A stretch of 64,000 nt of DNA from contig CALURI010000003.1 of NCBI GenBank assembly GCA_944323135.1, positions 106,245 through 170,244 on the forward strand. The letters are read 5' to 3'. Each line of letters begins with the position of its first letter. The first letter of the stretch is position 1. Below the pieces are notes generated by a model, which did no database searches, was not told the DNA's origin, and saw nothing but the letters and a program-made list of their open reading frames with translations. This document shows positions 18,013 to 25,115 of this stretch, one piece after another. Made by a program: the position numbers and the translations under genes. Source of the stretch: Candidatus Gastranaerophilales bacterium (lineage in GTDB: Bacteria > Cyanobacteriota > Vampirovibrionia > Gastranaerophilales > Gastranaerophilaceae).

Positions 18013-18669
18013 ATGGAATTTAATATTGAAATATGGTTGCAGGAATTTACAAAAAAATTATTTGATCAGTTTAATTCCCGAATAAAGTTTGTCGGGCTTC
18101 AAGGAAGCTACAGACGAGGGGAATCTAATGAAAACAGTGATGTAGATATAGTTATAATTTTAGATAAACTTTCATTTGAAGATTTAACTGAATATAAAAA
18201 TATAGTGCATTCAATGCCGTTTTATGAAAAAGTGTGCGGTTTTATATGCGGAGAAAAAGAGATTTATGAATGGCCTAAATACGATCTTTTTCAATTGGCT
18301 AATGATACAGTTTCTCTTCATGGAAATTTGTTTGATTTTATTCCGATTTTAAAGCATGGTGATATTTTGGATTCTATAAAAATTAATGCTGCAAATCTTT
18401 ATCACAGAATGTGTCATGGATTTCTTTTTGAAAACAAAGATGTTGAAGTTTTGTATGAAGGTTATAAAAGTGCTTTTTATCTTTTGCAAGCTATTTATTA
18501 TTCAAGTAATACTGAATTTGTCGGTACTAAAAAAGAACTTGTCAGAGTTCTTGATGGTGAAGATAAAGAAATTTTGCTTGTTAATATGAATTGGGACTCT
18601 TTGCAAGTGGGTGAAAATTCTGATTTTTATTTCGAAAAGCTTATAAATTGGGCAGGAAGATATATTTAA
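18013..18669 (+). CDS. Polymerase-beta-fold nucleotidyltransferase-domain protein
   Basis: 218 residues. The N-terminal nucleotidyltransferase motif is complete: GLQGSYRRGESNENSDVDIVI (Gly-Ser and Asp-x-Asp). Residues beyond ~120 form a helical domain with HRMCHGFLFENKDVEVLYEGYKSAFYLLQAIYY, comparable to the HEPN-like partner helices of aminoglycoside/MNT-type enzymes. It may modify a nucleotide, an RNA or a small molecule. It is transcribed from a leaderless promoter and its stop overlaps the convergent MlaA-fusion gene by 4 nt. Confidence 0.82.
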   Translation: MEFNIEIWLQEFTKKLFDQFNSRIKFVGLQGSYRRGESNENSDVDIVIILDKLSFEDLTEYKNIVHSMPFYEKVCGFICGEKEIYEWPKYDLFQLANDTVSLHGNLFDFIPILKHGDILDSIKINAANLYHRMCHGFLFENKDVEVLYEGYKSAFYLLQAIYYSSNTEFVGTKKELVRVLDGEDKEILLVNMNWDSLQVGENSDFYFEKLINWAGRYI

Positions 18670-20783
18670 TTATTAACTTTAGTATTTTTTGTATTGAGTG
18701 ATATTTCCTGTTTTAAGTCTTTAAGAAATTCCGGTGTGTATAAAAAGCCAAGATGAGCTCCGTTACTTAGTAATATAGTTTTTTTACCGGTATGAATTTT
18801 TAATTGTTTTAATTGTTTTTGATTAACTAAATAATCATCAAGTGAGTGGTAAATTTTGTAATTTGAGTTGTTTTCGAGGTAGTCTGATATTGATAACAGA
18901 TTGGAATTATTTCTTAAATCTTCCATAGTTTTGTATTTTTCGCCAAGGAGATATTTTTCTGTATAATCTCTGTAATTCATATTATTTATAGTTTCATAAA
19001 TATTTGTTTTCTTATTTTTTTGAATGTTTTCAATTGTGAATATTAAATCTGATAATTTTTGATGCATTATAAACCCTGTTATAAGTTTTCCTTCTTCTTC
19101 CGTAAACGGAAGAGTTTTGAGATTTAAATTTTTTGCGGTGTCTTTCATATCTGTAAGTTGTACAATTTTTGCGGCAGTCAAGGCTGCTTTATTTTTTATA
19201 TTATTTGGGCTTTTGCTCCATTCTTCACTGTTTTTATCAAATTGCTCCATTGCATAAACAAGTTCTACAGGAGGGCATATTGAAATATATTTTGTTATAT
19301 TAAGTGTATTATTTTTATACTCTTCGTTTGCGAGAAACAGTGTTGTCAGAGCACCAAAAGATGTTCCGATAACTGTTTTCCCATTGAATTTGCAATTATA
19401 TTTCTTTTCCAGATTGTCAATTATTTTAGTTGTAACGGTTTTAAGATATTTAATATCTTCACTTGGAACTCCTGGTTTATAGCCTTCCGGCATACTTTTT
19501 ACAAATTCCCATTGGAAATGACTCCCTTGAATTATGACAGAATAACCTTCATCATAGAAAATTTTTGCAAGTACAACAGAATGATGTGATGTTATGCCTT
19601 CGCCTATTGAGGGATAAATTATAGCAACAGGCGAATTTTTGTCATTTTGCATAATATATTTAAATTTGTAGTTTTCTTTGTTTGGTGTGATATTTACAGA
19701 TGCAGTTTTAATCTTTTTACTGAAACATCTGTTCCAAATTGACAATTCATTCCATATTGAATCATCGACTTCCGGCAGGTCAAATAGAGCTGTTCTCATT
19801 GAATCTACAACAGGATTTTGAGGGTGATAATCTTCTATAAGAATATCTGCCATAAGTTGTGAATTATCTAAATTATAACTTTTGAGGATAATATTATCTA
19901 TATTTGCTCCGCCTTTTATTATGTCGGCAACAGTTAATCTTTCTGGGTTATTTTTATCGGAGTCTCTTTTCCCGCGCATATTGAGGGTGTTTTCGACTAG
20001 CTCATTTGATTTGTTTTCTTCTTCTTCTTTAATTATTTTGAAACCGTTTTCCAAAATTTCTTTTCTATCGAGATTATGACATTTTATATAATTATCAATC
20101 CCGTACATTTTTTTTGAGATTTCGTAAGGATCTGCGTATGTTGATTCAATCATTTTTATAAGCGGTTGTATATAAGAAGTGCGATTTACTGCTAGTCCAG
20201 CTTTTACCATAGCAAGAATCGGGGTGCCTACATAAGAGGTTGGGTTTAACGATGTATCAAGTATTTTGCCTGCAATCCCTCTTGCTGTTGTTCCGTTCAT
20301 TATTGGAAGGACAATATAAGAGCCTGAGTTACATTTACATTTTGTTAAAGCTTGTTCCATATCTTCATTCACAGGTTCGATATTAAAATATCTTTTGGCA
20401 GGATCAAACATCCCGCCTATGCCTATTGTTGTGTTTGTTAAAAAACGTGCAGTTTCTGTTTTTGAGGCTTTAAAATCTTTTTGGATAACTGTGCTGACTA
20501 ACCTTTTAGGGTATTCAATATTTTTATAAGCGGTTTGAATACGTTCAATTCCGTATTCAGGAATTATTGAACACCATAAGATATGTATAGGGCGTATTGC
20601 ATATTTATTTAGTCCGAGATTGAATGCAAAAACTTGTCGATTTATTTTCTCGTATTTATCAGGTCCAAGATATATGTATGCATAATCAGGATATTTGCTT
20701 TGAGGTATAACTAATTCTTCACAGATAGCTATATTGGTTGAACAAAATAGTATAATTAATGTTGTTAGAAATTTTTTTAACAT
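18666..20783 (-). CDS. MlaA (VacJ)-like domain fused to an alpha/beta hydrolase
   Basis: Exported 705-residue fusion. After a signal peptide (MLKKFLTTLIILFCSTNIAIC) residues ~30-240 match MlaA, the outer-membrane phospholipid-removal protein: NRQVFAFNLGLNKYAIRPI, TARFLTNTTIGIGGMFDPA, GSYIVLPIMNGTTARG. The C-terminal ~350 residues are an alpha/beta hydrolase with nucleophile elbow GTSFGA, a strand/turn SIGEGITSHHS and a late catalytic-type His in SNGAHLGF. No lipobox is visible, unlike classical MlaA. The ATG at 20783 has GGAGAAA upstream; a longer frame to 20840 would hide the signal peptide. The fusion suggests a phospholipid is extracted and then cleaved, by inference. An unlinked mlaD lies at 35.6 kb. 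Confidence 0.85.
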   Translation of the reverse strand: MLKKFLTTLIILFCSTNIAICEELVIPQSKYPDYAYIYLGPDKYEKINRQVFAFNLGLNKYAIRPIHILWCSIIPEYGIERIQTAYKNIEYPKRLVSTVIQKDFKASKTETARFLTNTTIGIGGMFDPAKRYFNIEPVNEDMEQALTKCKCNSGSYIVLPIMNGTTARGIAGKILDTSLNPTSYVGTPILAMVKAGLAVNRTSYIQPLIKMIESTYADPYEISKKMYGIDNYIKCHNLDRKEILENGFKIIKEEEENKSNELVENTLNMRGKRDSDKNNPERLTVADIIKGGANIDNIILKSYNLDNSQLMADILIEDYHPQNPVVDSMRTALFDLPEVDDSIWNELSIWNRCFSKKIKTASVNITPNKENYKFKYIMQNDKNSPVAIIYPSIGEGITSHHSVVLAKIFYDEGYSVIIQGSHFQWEFVKSMPEGYKPGVPSEDIKYLKTVTTKIIDNLEKKYNCKFNGKTVIGTSFGALTTLFLANEEYKNNTLNITKYISICPPVELVYAMEQFDKNSEEWSKSPNNIKNKAALTAAKIVQLTDMKDTAKNLNLKTLPFTEEEGKLITGFIMHQKLSDLIFTIENIQKNKKTNIYETINNMNYRDYTEKYLLGEKYKTMEDLRNNSNLLSISDYLENNSNYKIYHSLDDYLVNQKQLKQLKIHTGKKTILLSNGAHLGFLYTPEFLKDLKQEISLNTKNTKVNN

Positions 20784-20895
20784 TTTTCTCCGGTTATTTT
20801 TTATATTTATTATTTTTTTTTGCGGATAAGAAAAGTTCATTACTCATAAGGATATTTTTTGTGATATTGTTTTTTATCAGAAAGGTGATTTGAAT

Positions 20896-21459
20896 ATGAA
20901 TGAAAAAGAAAAAATGCTGAAAGGGCTTTTATATGATGCAAATTATGATAAAGAGCTTGCCGCTGAAAGAATAAAATGTAAATGTTTGTGTAAGCAGTAT
21001 AATGATTTCTCGCCTGATAAAACAGTAGAAAGAAAAGAATTATTAAAAAAACTTCTCGGTAAAACAGGAGAAAACTTTTGGATAGAACAGGATTTCTGGT
21101 GTGATTACGGTTACAATATAGAATTGGGAGAAAATTTTTATTCTAATCATAATTGTGTAATTCTTGATCCTGCTAAAGTTAAATTTGGAGATAATGTCTT
21201 TATTGGTCCATTTTGCGGATTTTACACCGCAGGACATCCTATTGATGTTGAAAGCAGAAATGCCGGTCTTGAATATGCAAAACCTATTACAATCGGGGAT
21301 AATGTCTGGATAGGCGGGCATGTGTGCGTAATGCCTGGTGTTACAATCGGTGATAATGTAGTAATTGGTGCAGGCAGTGTCGTAACAAAAGATATTCCAT
21401 CAAATGTTATTGCAGCCGGTAATCCTTGCAGAGTAATTAAATATACTTATGATGTTTAA
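20896..21459 (+). CDS. Sugar O-acetyltransferase (LacA/Maa/NodL-type hexapeptide protein)
   Basis: 187-residue left-handed beta-helix acetyltransferase. The N-terminal helical region (MLKGLLYDANYDKELAAERIKCK) and WCDYGYNIELGENFYSNHNCVILD match the maltose/galactoside acetyltransferase family. Catalytic His in YTAGHPID; hexapeptide repeats follow (IGDNVWIGGHVCVMPGVTIGD). AAAGGTGAT lies 6 nt before the ATG at 20896, which is preferred to an in-frame TTG 6 nt earlier. Acetyl-CoA-dependent, cytoplasmic. Confidence 0.93.
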   Translation: MNEKEKMLKGLLYDANYDKELAAERIKCKCLCKQYNDFSPDKTVERKELLKKLLGKTGENFWIEQDFWCDYGYNIELGENFYSNHNCVILDPAKVKFGDNVFIGPFCGFYTAGHPIDVESRNAGLEYAKPITIGDNVWIGGHVCVMPGVTIGDNVVIGAGSVVTKDIPSNVIAAGNPCRVIKYTYDV

Positions 21460-21476
21460 AAAAAGTATGTATACTT

Positions 21477-21516
21477 AAACCCAGTAATTTAATAATTTAA
21501 ATTACTGGGTTTTCAA
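21477..21516. terminator. Terminator after the acetyltransferase gene
   Basis: A 15-bp perfect stem (21477-21491 with 21498-21512), 6-nt loop, T-rich downstream and an A-run upstream, so usable in both directions between convergent genes. Confidence 0.85.
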
Positions 21517-21563
21517 TTTTTGAATACGAATTATTTCTTAAAAATTGTTTAAATATATGTTTT

Positions 21564-22064
21564 CTATAATCCCAAAGCGTATTTGTTGTTTATAGAAACC
21601 ATATTCATAGCATTAAAAATATTCTGTTGTGTTGATTGAATAGAATCTGCTCTATCAGAAATATTAGCAAGCTGCGCCTGATAACTTTGTGCTTGAGATA
21701 TCTTTGACTGATCACTCGAGTTCAACATAACTTGAAGCTGTGCGGAAATATTGTCAATAATATCATCAAGTGTGTCATTAGATGATACTGTTACGCCAAC
21801 TGTCGAGGCTAATGATTTTGCTTCTGACAGCAGTTCTTGTTCTGATGAATTACCTCCTCCTTGTTGTTGTCCTGCGTTTTGTTGATGTTTTGTCGCTTCT
21901 GCCTGCGCAATCAAAGTTTGAGCTTGAGCTTCGGATGTTACTGTTGTTGGATCTATCCCTAAAGCTTCAAGTTTTAGTTTTGTGGAAGAACTTAATTCTT
22001 CCTGCGTTTTATAAGTTAATACGGCAGCAGATTGCGAAGAATTGATTGAACTTATGGAACTCAT
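21564..22064 (-). CDS. Small Ser/Gln/Ala-rich helical protein, possible export substrate
   Basis: Not recognised. 166 residues, no signal peptide. The N-terminus MSSISSINSSQSAAVLTY is rich in Ser, Ile and Asn, the composition typical of type III/flagellar export signals. The middle has a glycine/glutamine linker, and the C-terminal ~70 residues form amphipathic helices ending in NNKYALGL, a hydrophobic end reminiscent of needle/rod-type subunits. The ATG at 22064 has AAAGGA at good spacing and is preferred to a GTG two codons upstream. Function by analogy only. Confidence 0.6.
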   Translation of the reverse strand: MSSISSINSSQSAAVLTYKTQEELSSSTKLKLEALGIDPTTVTSEAQAQTLIAQAEATKHQQNAGQQQGGGNSSEQELLSEAKSLASTVGVTVSSNDTLDDIIDNISAQLQVMLNSSDQSKISQAQSYQAQLANISDRADSIQSTQQNIFNAMNMVSINNKYALGL

Positions 22065-22276
22065 ACCCACATCCTTTTAATTTTTTACTTTCTACTCCTT
22101 TTAATGTTTTTTTGACCGAAGTCAACATTTTTACAAGTCGATTAACGGTATTTGTTTTGTTTTTCTTTAGGAATATTTATGTTTATTTTTACATTTCTTA
22201 AATAAAAAATAGGTTAAAACGGCAGAAATTAGGAATGTTTCTATGTTTATGCTATAATTTTTTTAGGAGTTATGTT

Positions 22277-23020
22277 ATGAAAAGATTACTTATATTGTGT
22301 GCAATATTTTTATTAATGTCATCTAATGTTATGGCAGCATCTAAGTATGTCAAGATTGAACCTGAATTTTTGCAGCCTTCTCAAAGTACAAGCAGTGAAA
22401 AAGTAAATGAAACACTTGCTATTATTTTTAGTAAAATAAAACCGGTTATTAACACAGATAAATATCCGAAATATTACCATGATTTTACTCTTGTAAAAGA
22501 TGACGGCACTCAGAACAAGGCTTATTATTACGTAAAATATAGCGGTGCTGAGCTTATTTATAACACTGATACAAATGAATTGAAATATGTATCATTCAGA
22601 CGTCCTGAGCTTATGAAATGCAGGATAATTTATGATTATCCGTCAGGACAATTGCATGGCGTACAAATTTTTGTATCTGATAAGGAATCTTTTATTTATA
22701 GTCCTGAAGGGAAATATGTTGATTATGCACCTTATGTAAAAGAAGTAAAAGAAAAGGTAATTAAACATTGGAAAGTGCCGCCAAGAAAACAAATTGATAT
22801 TTTAGCTAAAGGACAGAAGGATTTGCTTGTTCAAATGGCTTTAACTCTTAATAAAGACGGTTCTGTTAAAAGATGTAAAATCCTTAAATCTTCTAAAATA
22901 AAAGCGCTTGATGATAATGCAGGTGGTGCTATTAAAGCTGCTGCACCTTTTAAACCGTTCCCTAAAGACTTTTTCAATGAAGAAATTGTGATTATTTTGA
23001 ATTTTAATTTCAGTTTGTAA
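22277..23020 (+). CDS. Exported TonB/TolA C-terminal-domain protein
   Basis: 247 residues with a cleavable signal peptide (MKRLLILCAIFLLMSSNVMA). The C-terminal ~95 residues match a TonB/TolA C-domain: helix YVKEVKEKVIKHW, strand LLVQMALTLNKDGSVKRCKILKSS, LDDNAGGAIKAAAPFKPFP, then a final strand. The middle (beta-rich, FRRPELMKCRIIYDYPSGQLHG) is unfamiliar. The ATG at 22277 follows TAGGAGT, with TATAAT at 22253-22258. Because it is secreted rather than anchored, it is probably a periplasmic TolA-like protein, not a classical TonB. Confidence 0.78.
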   Translation: MKRLLILCAIFLLMSSNVMAASKYVKIEPEFLQPSQSTSSEKVNETLAIIFSKIKPVINTDKYPKYYHDFTLVKDDGTQNKAYYYVKYSGAELIYNTDTNELKYVSFRRPELMKCRIIYDYPSGQLHGVQIFVSDKESFIYSPEGKYVDYAPYVKEVKEKVIKHWKVPPRKQIDILAKGQKDLLVQMALTLNKDGSVKRCKILKSSKIKALDDNAGGAIKAAAPFKPFPKDFFNEEIVIILNFNFSL

Positions 23021-23035
23021 GATGGAAATTAATAT

Positions 23036-23677
23036 TTAATAATCAATTTTTCCTTTTGTAAGTATGGTAACTCCACGTCCCCAGCCCTCAGAATTTATTT
23101 CTTCTATGGTAGTGTTTTCATGTCCTCTAGGTAATATACCTTTTTGTGTTATATAAATATCAAATATATCGTATCCGACTGTATTAGGCTTTTTTACACC
23201 ATTGACATCTACACGAATTCTGCCGCATCCGATTGGTTCTTCAAGTTCTGTTGTGCTTGTACAACTGCTATTAAAGTGATGAAATAACAATATGGCTCCG
23301 TCAGGAGTTGTAAGTGTTGAACCAGTATCCCCATCAATAGTTCTTCCTGAAAGAGTTTTAAATGAATCTATATAGCATCTTGTTATTTGATCATTTGTTT
23401 GACATTTTTTAACATTTTTAATGTATTTTGAAAAGATATCTATGTAATCATTGTTAGAGGTAAATACACCTTCTAAAGAACCGCCGTTGTCGTTTAATAT
23501 CATCAGATATGCTTGTGAAATTACCGAATAAGCCTTCTTATATTGAGCTACAAGTTCCTTTTTTTGTGTGCTGTTAATAAGCGATGGCATTGTCATAGCA
23601 GCCACTACTCCGATTATGCCGAGAGTAATTAAAACTTCTGCTAAAGTAAAACCGAATGTAAATTTGTGATGTTTCAT
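23036..23677 (-). CDS. Type IV prepilin-like protein (copy 1)
   Basis: 213-residue pilin-like protein. Short positively charged leader MKHHKFTFG, prepilin peptidase site G|FTLAEV with the conserved Glu5, then the hydrophobic alpha-1 helix. The C-terminal part has four Cys (disulfide candidates) and the DVNGVKKPNTVGYDIFD pattern of this lineage's minor pilins. No Shine-Dalgarno; TTTACA-17-AATAAT-6 nt-ATG would give a leaderless mRNA. Upstream is a short leader ORF that would fuse in frame if its C-run grew by one, so the real N-terminus may be 37 residues longer in another phase state. Confidence 0.9.
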   Translation of the reverse strand: MKHHKFTFGFTLAEVLITLGIIGVVAAMTMPSLINSTQKKELVAQYKKAYSVISQAYLMILNDNGGSLEGVFTSNNDYIDIFSKYIKNVKKCQTNDQITRCYIDSFKTLSGRTIDGDTGSTLTTPDGAILLFHHFNSSCTSTTELEEPIGCGRIRVDVNGVKKPNTVGYDIFDIYITQKGILPRGHENTTIEEINSEGWGRGVTILTKGKIDY

Positions 23678-23683
23678 ATCACT

Positions 23684-23712
23684 ATTATTGCATATTATTT
23701 TCCCTTTGTAAA
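23684..23712 (-). promoter_or_regulatory. Candidate leaderless promoter of prepilin copy 1
   Basis: Minus strand: TTTACA (23712-23707), 17-nt spacer, AATAAT (23689-23684), 6 nt, ATG. The -35 overlaps CCCTTT/AAAGGG arms that could pair in two alternative ways on a longer transcript. Confidence 0.5.
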
Positions 23713-23733
23713 GGGTATTAGCTAAAGTCCCTT

Positions 23734-23787
23734 TTATACTTGGGTTTTGCGGGGGGGGGGCACTCTTAAAGCTTCTCTGTTAAACAT
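23734..23787 (-). CDS. 17-codon leader ORF with ten-C tract (copy 1)
   Basis: Encodes MFNREALRVPPPRKTQV. AGGAGG (23795-23800) is 7 nt before the ATG, the strongest ribosome site in the window, and TTGACA-17-AATAAT (23820-23848) lies upstream. The run of ten C (23751-23760) encodes Pro-Pro-Pro plus part of Arg. With eleven C the frame stays open through 28 codons into the prepilin ATG. It may be the true N-terminus of the prepilin in an OFF phase, or a regulatory leader peptide in which the polyproline stalls ribosomes. Confidence 0.6.
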   Translation of the reverse strand: MFNREALRVPPPRKTQV

Positions 23788-23819
23788 TTTTCAACCTCCT
23801 GACATTTCTTATTTCTTTT

Positions 23820-23848
23820 ATTATTTACGATTTTTCAATTTTTGTCAA
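23820..23848 (-). promoter_or_regulatory. Leader ORF promoter (copy 1)
   Basis: Minus strand TTGACA (23848-23843), 17-nt spacer, AATAAT (23825-23820). The same promoter is at 52327-52355. Confidence 0.7.
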
Positions 23849-23855
23849 GATTAGT

Positions 23856-24785
23856 TTAATGTATTGTGATTTCATAATCACCATTATTAATTTTAAAATT
23901 CATACGGATAGTTTCTCCGTTGTATTCCTCAGGCGGTGGTGAAAATTTCGGTACGCTCATGAGCATATAATAAACTGTGTCATTTAATCCTTTATTTGAG
24001 GATTCTTTTGAGAATTTTCTGTTAATAAGTTTGCCTGTTTTGTCTACGGAAAATTCAATTGAACATTCGCCGGAACCTTGTATGCTGCCTACTGCAAATT
24101 TTGAAAACAATGCAGCTCGCAAATTGTTTTTATAACGTAGCATTTCTGCACTGTTAGGATTATATGCAGGCTTTTGCGTTTTTGCCGGGGTTAAAAGTTC
24201 CGGATTAACAGGCATTTCTTTTTGTTGTTTTACTATGATATTATTTTTTTTTTGAACCTGCTCTTGTTTTTGGGGAGCTTGTTTATGTATAGGTTTGGAA
24301 ATATTTTGAGGTTTTTCTATTTGTTTATTTTGACTATTTGTATTTTTTGCTGTTTTAGGCTGCTTAAATATTTGTTGCGTGACTGATTGTGTCATTTGTT
24401 CAACATATTCCGCAGGGGTAAGTTTTTGTGGTTCTTCTTTTTGTATAGGTTTGGGAGCATATAAGGGGGTATCGTCCCAGATTTTATTAATATCAGGAAT
24501 TGAGTTTTTGTTTATTTCAGTTTGTTGTTTTGAAATGTTTTGCGGTTGTTTTTTGTTTGCTTTTTTAGCATTTACAGGGATTAACCAGACAAGTATTGAT
24601 AAGATTATGCATAGTGAAAAAAATATTCTTGAAACAAATTCTGATTTTTGTTCAAGTGAAAGGGGTTGTTGATTACGTTTTGATGATGCGGGGGTGTCTT
24701 CTATGTAGTCAAAGGTATTATTCCCGCATTCACAGTATTCAACTTTTTCTTTATATTCTGTATTACATTCTTTACATCTGTACAT
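23856..24785 (-). CDS. Zinc-ribbon / transmembrane / TonB-C-domain protein
   Basis: 309 residues with an unusual order: a cytoplasmic zinc ribbon (Cys pairs in YRCKECNTEY and YCECGNNTF), one transmembrane helix (about 52-70), a long Lys/Gln/Pro-rich periplasmic linker, and a C-terminal TonB/TolA domain (GSGECSIEFSVDKTGKLINR, LNDTVYYMLMSVPKFSPPPEEY). This is the topology of TonB/TolA with an added metal-binding cytoplasmic head. It is the last gene of the vWA/FHA operon; its start lies 7 nt after the 59-codon gene. No ExbB/ExbD is nearby. Confidence 0.8.
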   Translation of the reverse strand: MYRCKECNTEYKEKVEYCECGNNTFDYIEDTPASSKRNQQPLSLEQKSEFVSRIFFSLCIILSILVWLIPVNAKKANKKQPQNISKQQTEINKNSIPDINKIWDDTPLYAPKPIQKEEPQKLTPAEYVEQMTQSVTQQIFKQPKTAKNTNSQNKQIEKPQNISKPIHKQAPQKQEQVQKKNNIIVKQQKEMPVNPELLTPAKTQKPAYNPNSAEMLRYKNNLRAALFSKFAVGSIQGSGECSIEFSVDKTGKLINRKFSKESSNKGLNDTVYYMLMSVPKFSPPPEEYNGETIRMNFKINNGDYEITIH

Positions 24786-24792
24786 AATAAAA

Positions 24793-24972
24793 TTATCTTA
24801 TCACAAATAATCCTAATTTATAAATTACTAAAAATATTAATGTAATAATCAGCATTATAATTATTATTGCTGTTTGTCTTATAATATCAAAATTTTTCTT
24901 GGCTTCAATAAATTTTAATCCAAAAGGTATTTCTATCAAAATCCATATAAGTGTGCAAATTATTCCAAACAT
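24793..24972 (-). CDS. 59-residue two-helix membrane protein
   Basis: Small ORF with AAAAGGAGT before its ATG. MFGIICTLIWILIEIPFG forms one transmembrane helix; a short charged loop (EAKKNFDIIRQ) follows, then IIIIMLIITLIFLVIYKLG as the second. It is packed between two operon genes (2 nt after the upstream stop, 7 nt before the next ATG), so translation is likely. Unknown function; size and topology suggest an accessory subunit. Confidence 0.7.
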   Translation of the reverse strand: MFGIICTLIWILIEIPFGLKFIEAKKNFDIIRQTAIIIIMLIITLIFLVIYKLGLFVIR

Positions 24973-24974
24973 TG

Positions 24975-25115
24975 TTATTTACTCCTTTTAAAAATAATGT
25001 TTTCAAGTTGAAAACTTTTATGCATTTGTGGTTTTATATTTGCTATAACTGCTGTTGAAATCGCAAGTATGGTTAAGGTTATAATTGTAATAATTGTAAT
25101 TTTAATTCCGCTCAT
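24975..25115 (-). CDS. 46-residue single-helix membrane protein
   Basis: The ATG overlaps the stop of the TonB-like gene as TAATG, so it is translationally coupled. One N-terminal membrane helix (ITIITIITLTILAISTAVIANI) then a short basic tail. In operon with its neighbours; unknown function. Confidence 0.6.
   Translation of the reverse strand: MSGIKITIITIITLTILAISTAVIANIKPQMHKSFQLENIIFKRSK

Larger units (their letters stand above)
23586..23851 (-). repeat. Duplicated 266-bp prepilin promoter/leader/N-terminus cassette (copy 1)
   Basis: Matches 52093-52358 at a constant offset of 28507 bp, with a single visible mismatch that is synonymous in the prepilin (Thr codon before LAEV). It includes the promoter, leader ORF, ten-C tract, intervening region and the first ~30 prepilin codons. 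Identity stops sharply on both sides; the left end lies 5 bp from the stop codon of the upstream gene. Confidence 0.95.

Noticed and set aside
23751..23760. The ten-C run as a simple sequencing artefact
   Set aside because: The same length and context occur at 52258-52267, and the surrounding leader ORF has a strong ribosome site. The exact count still needs read-level checking.
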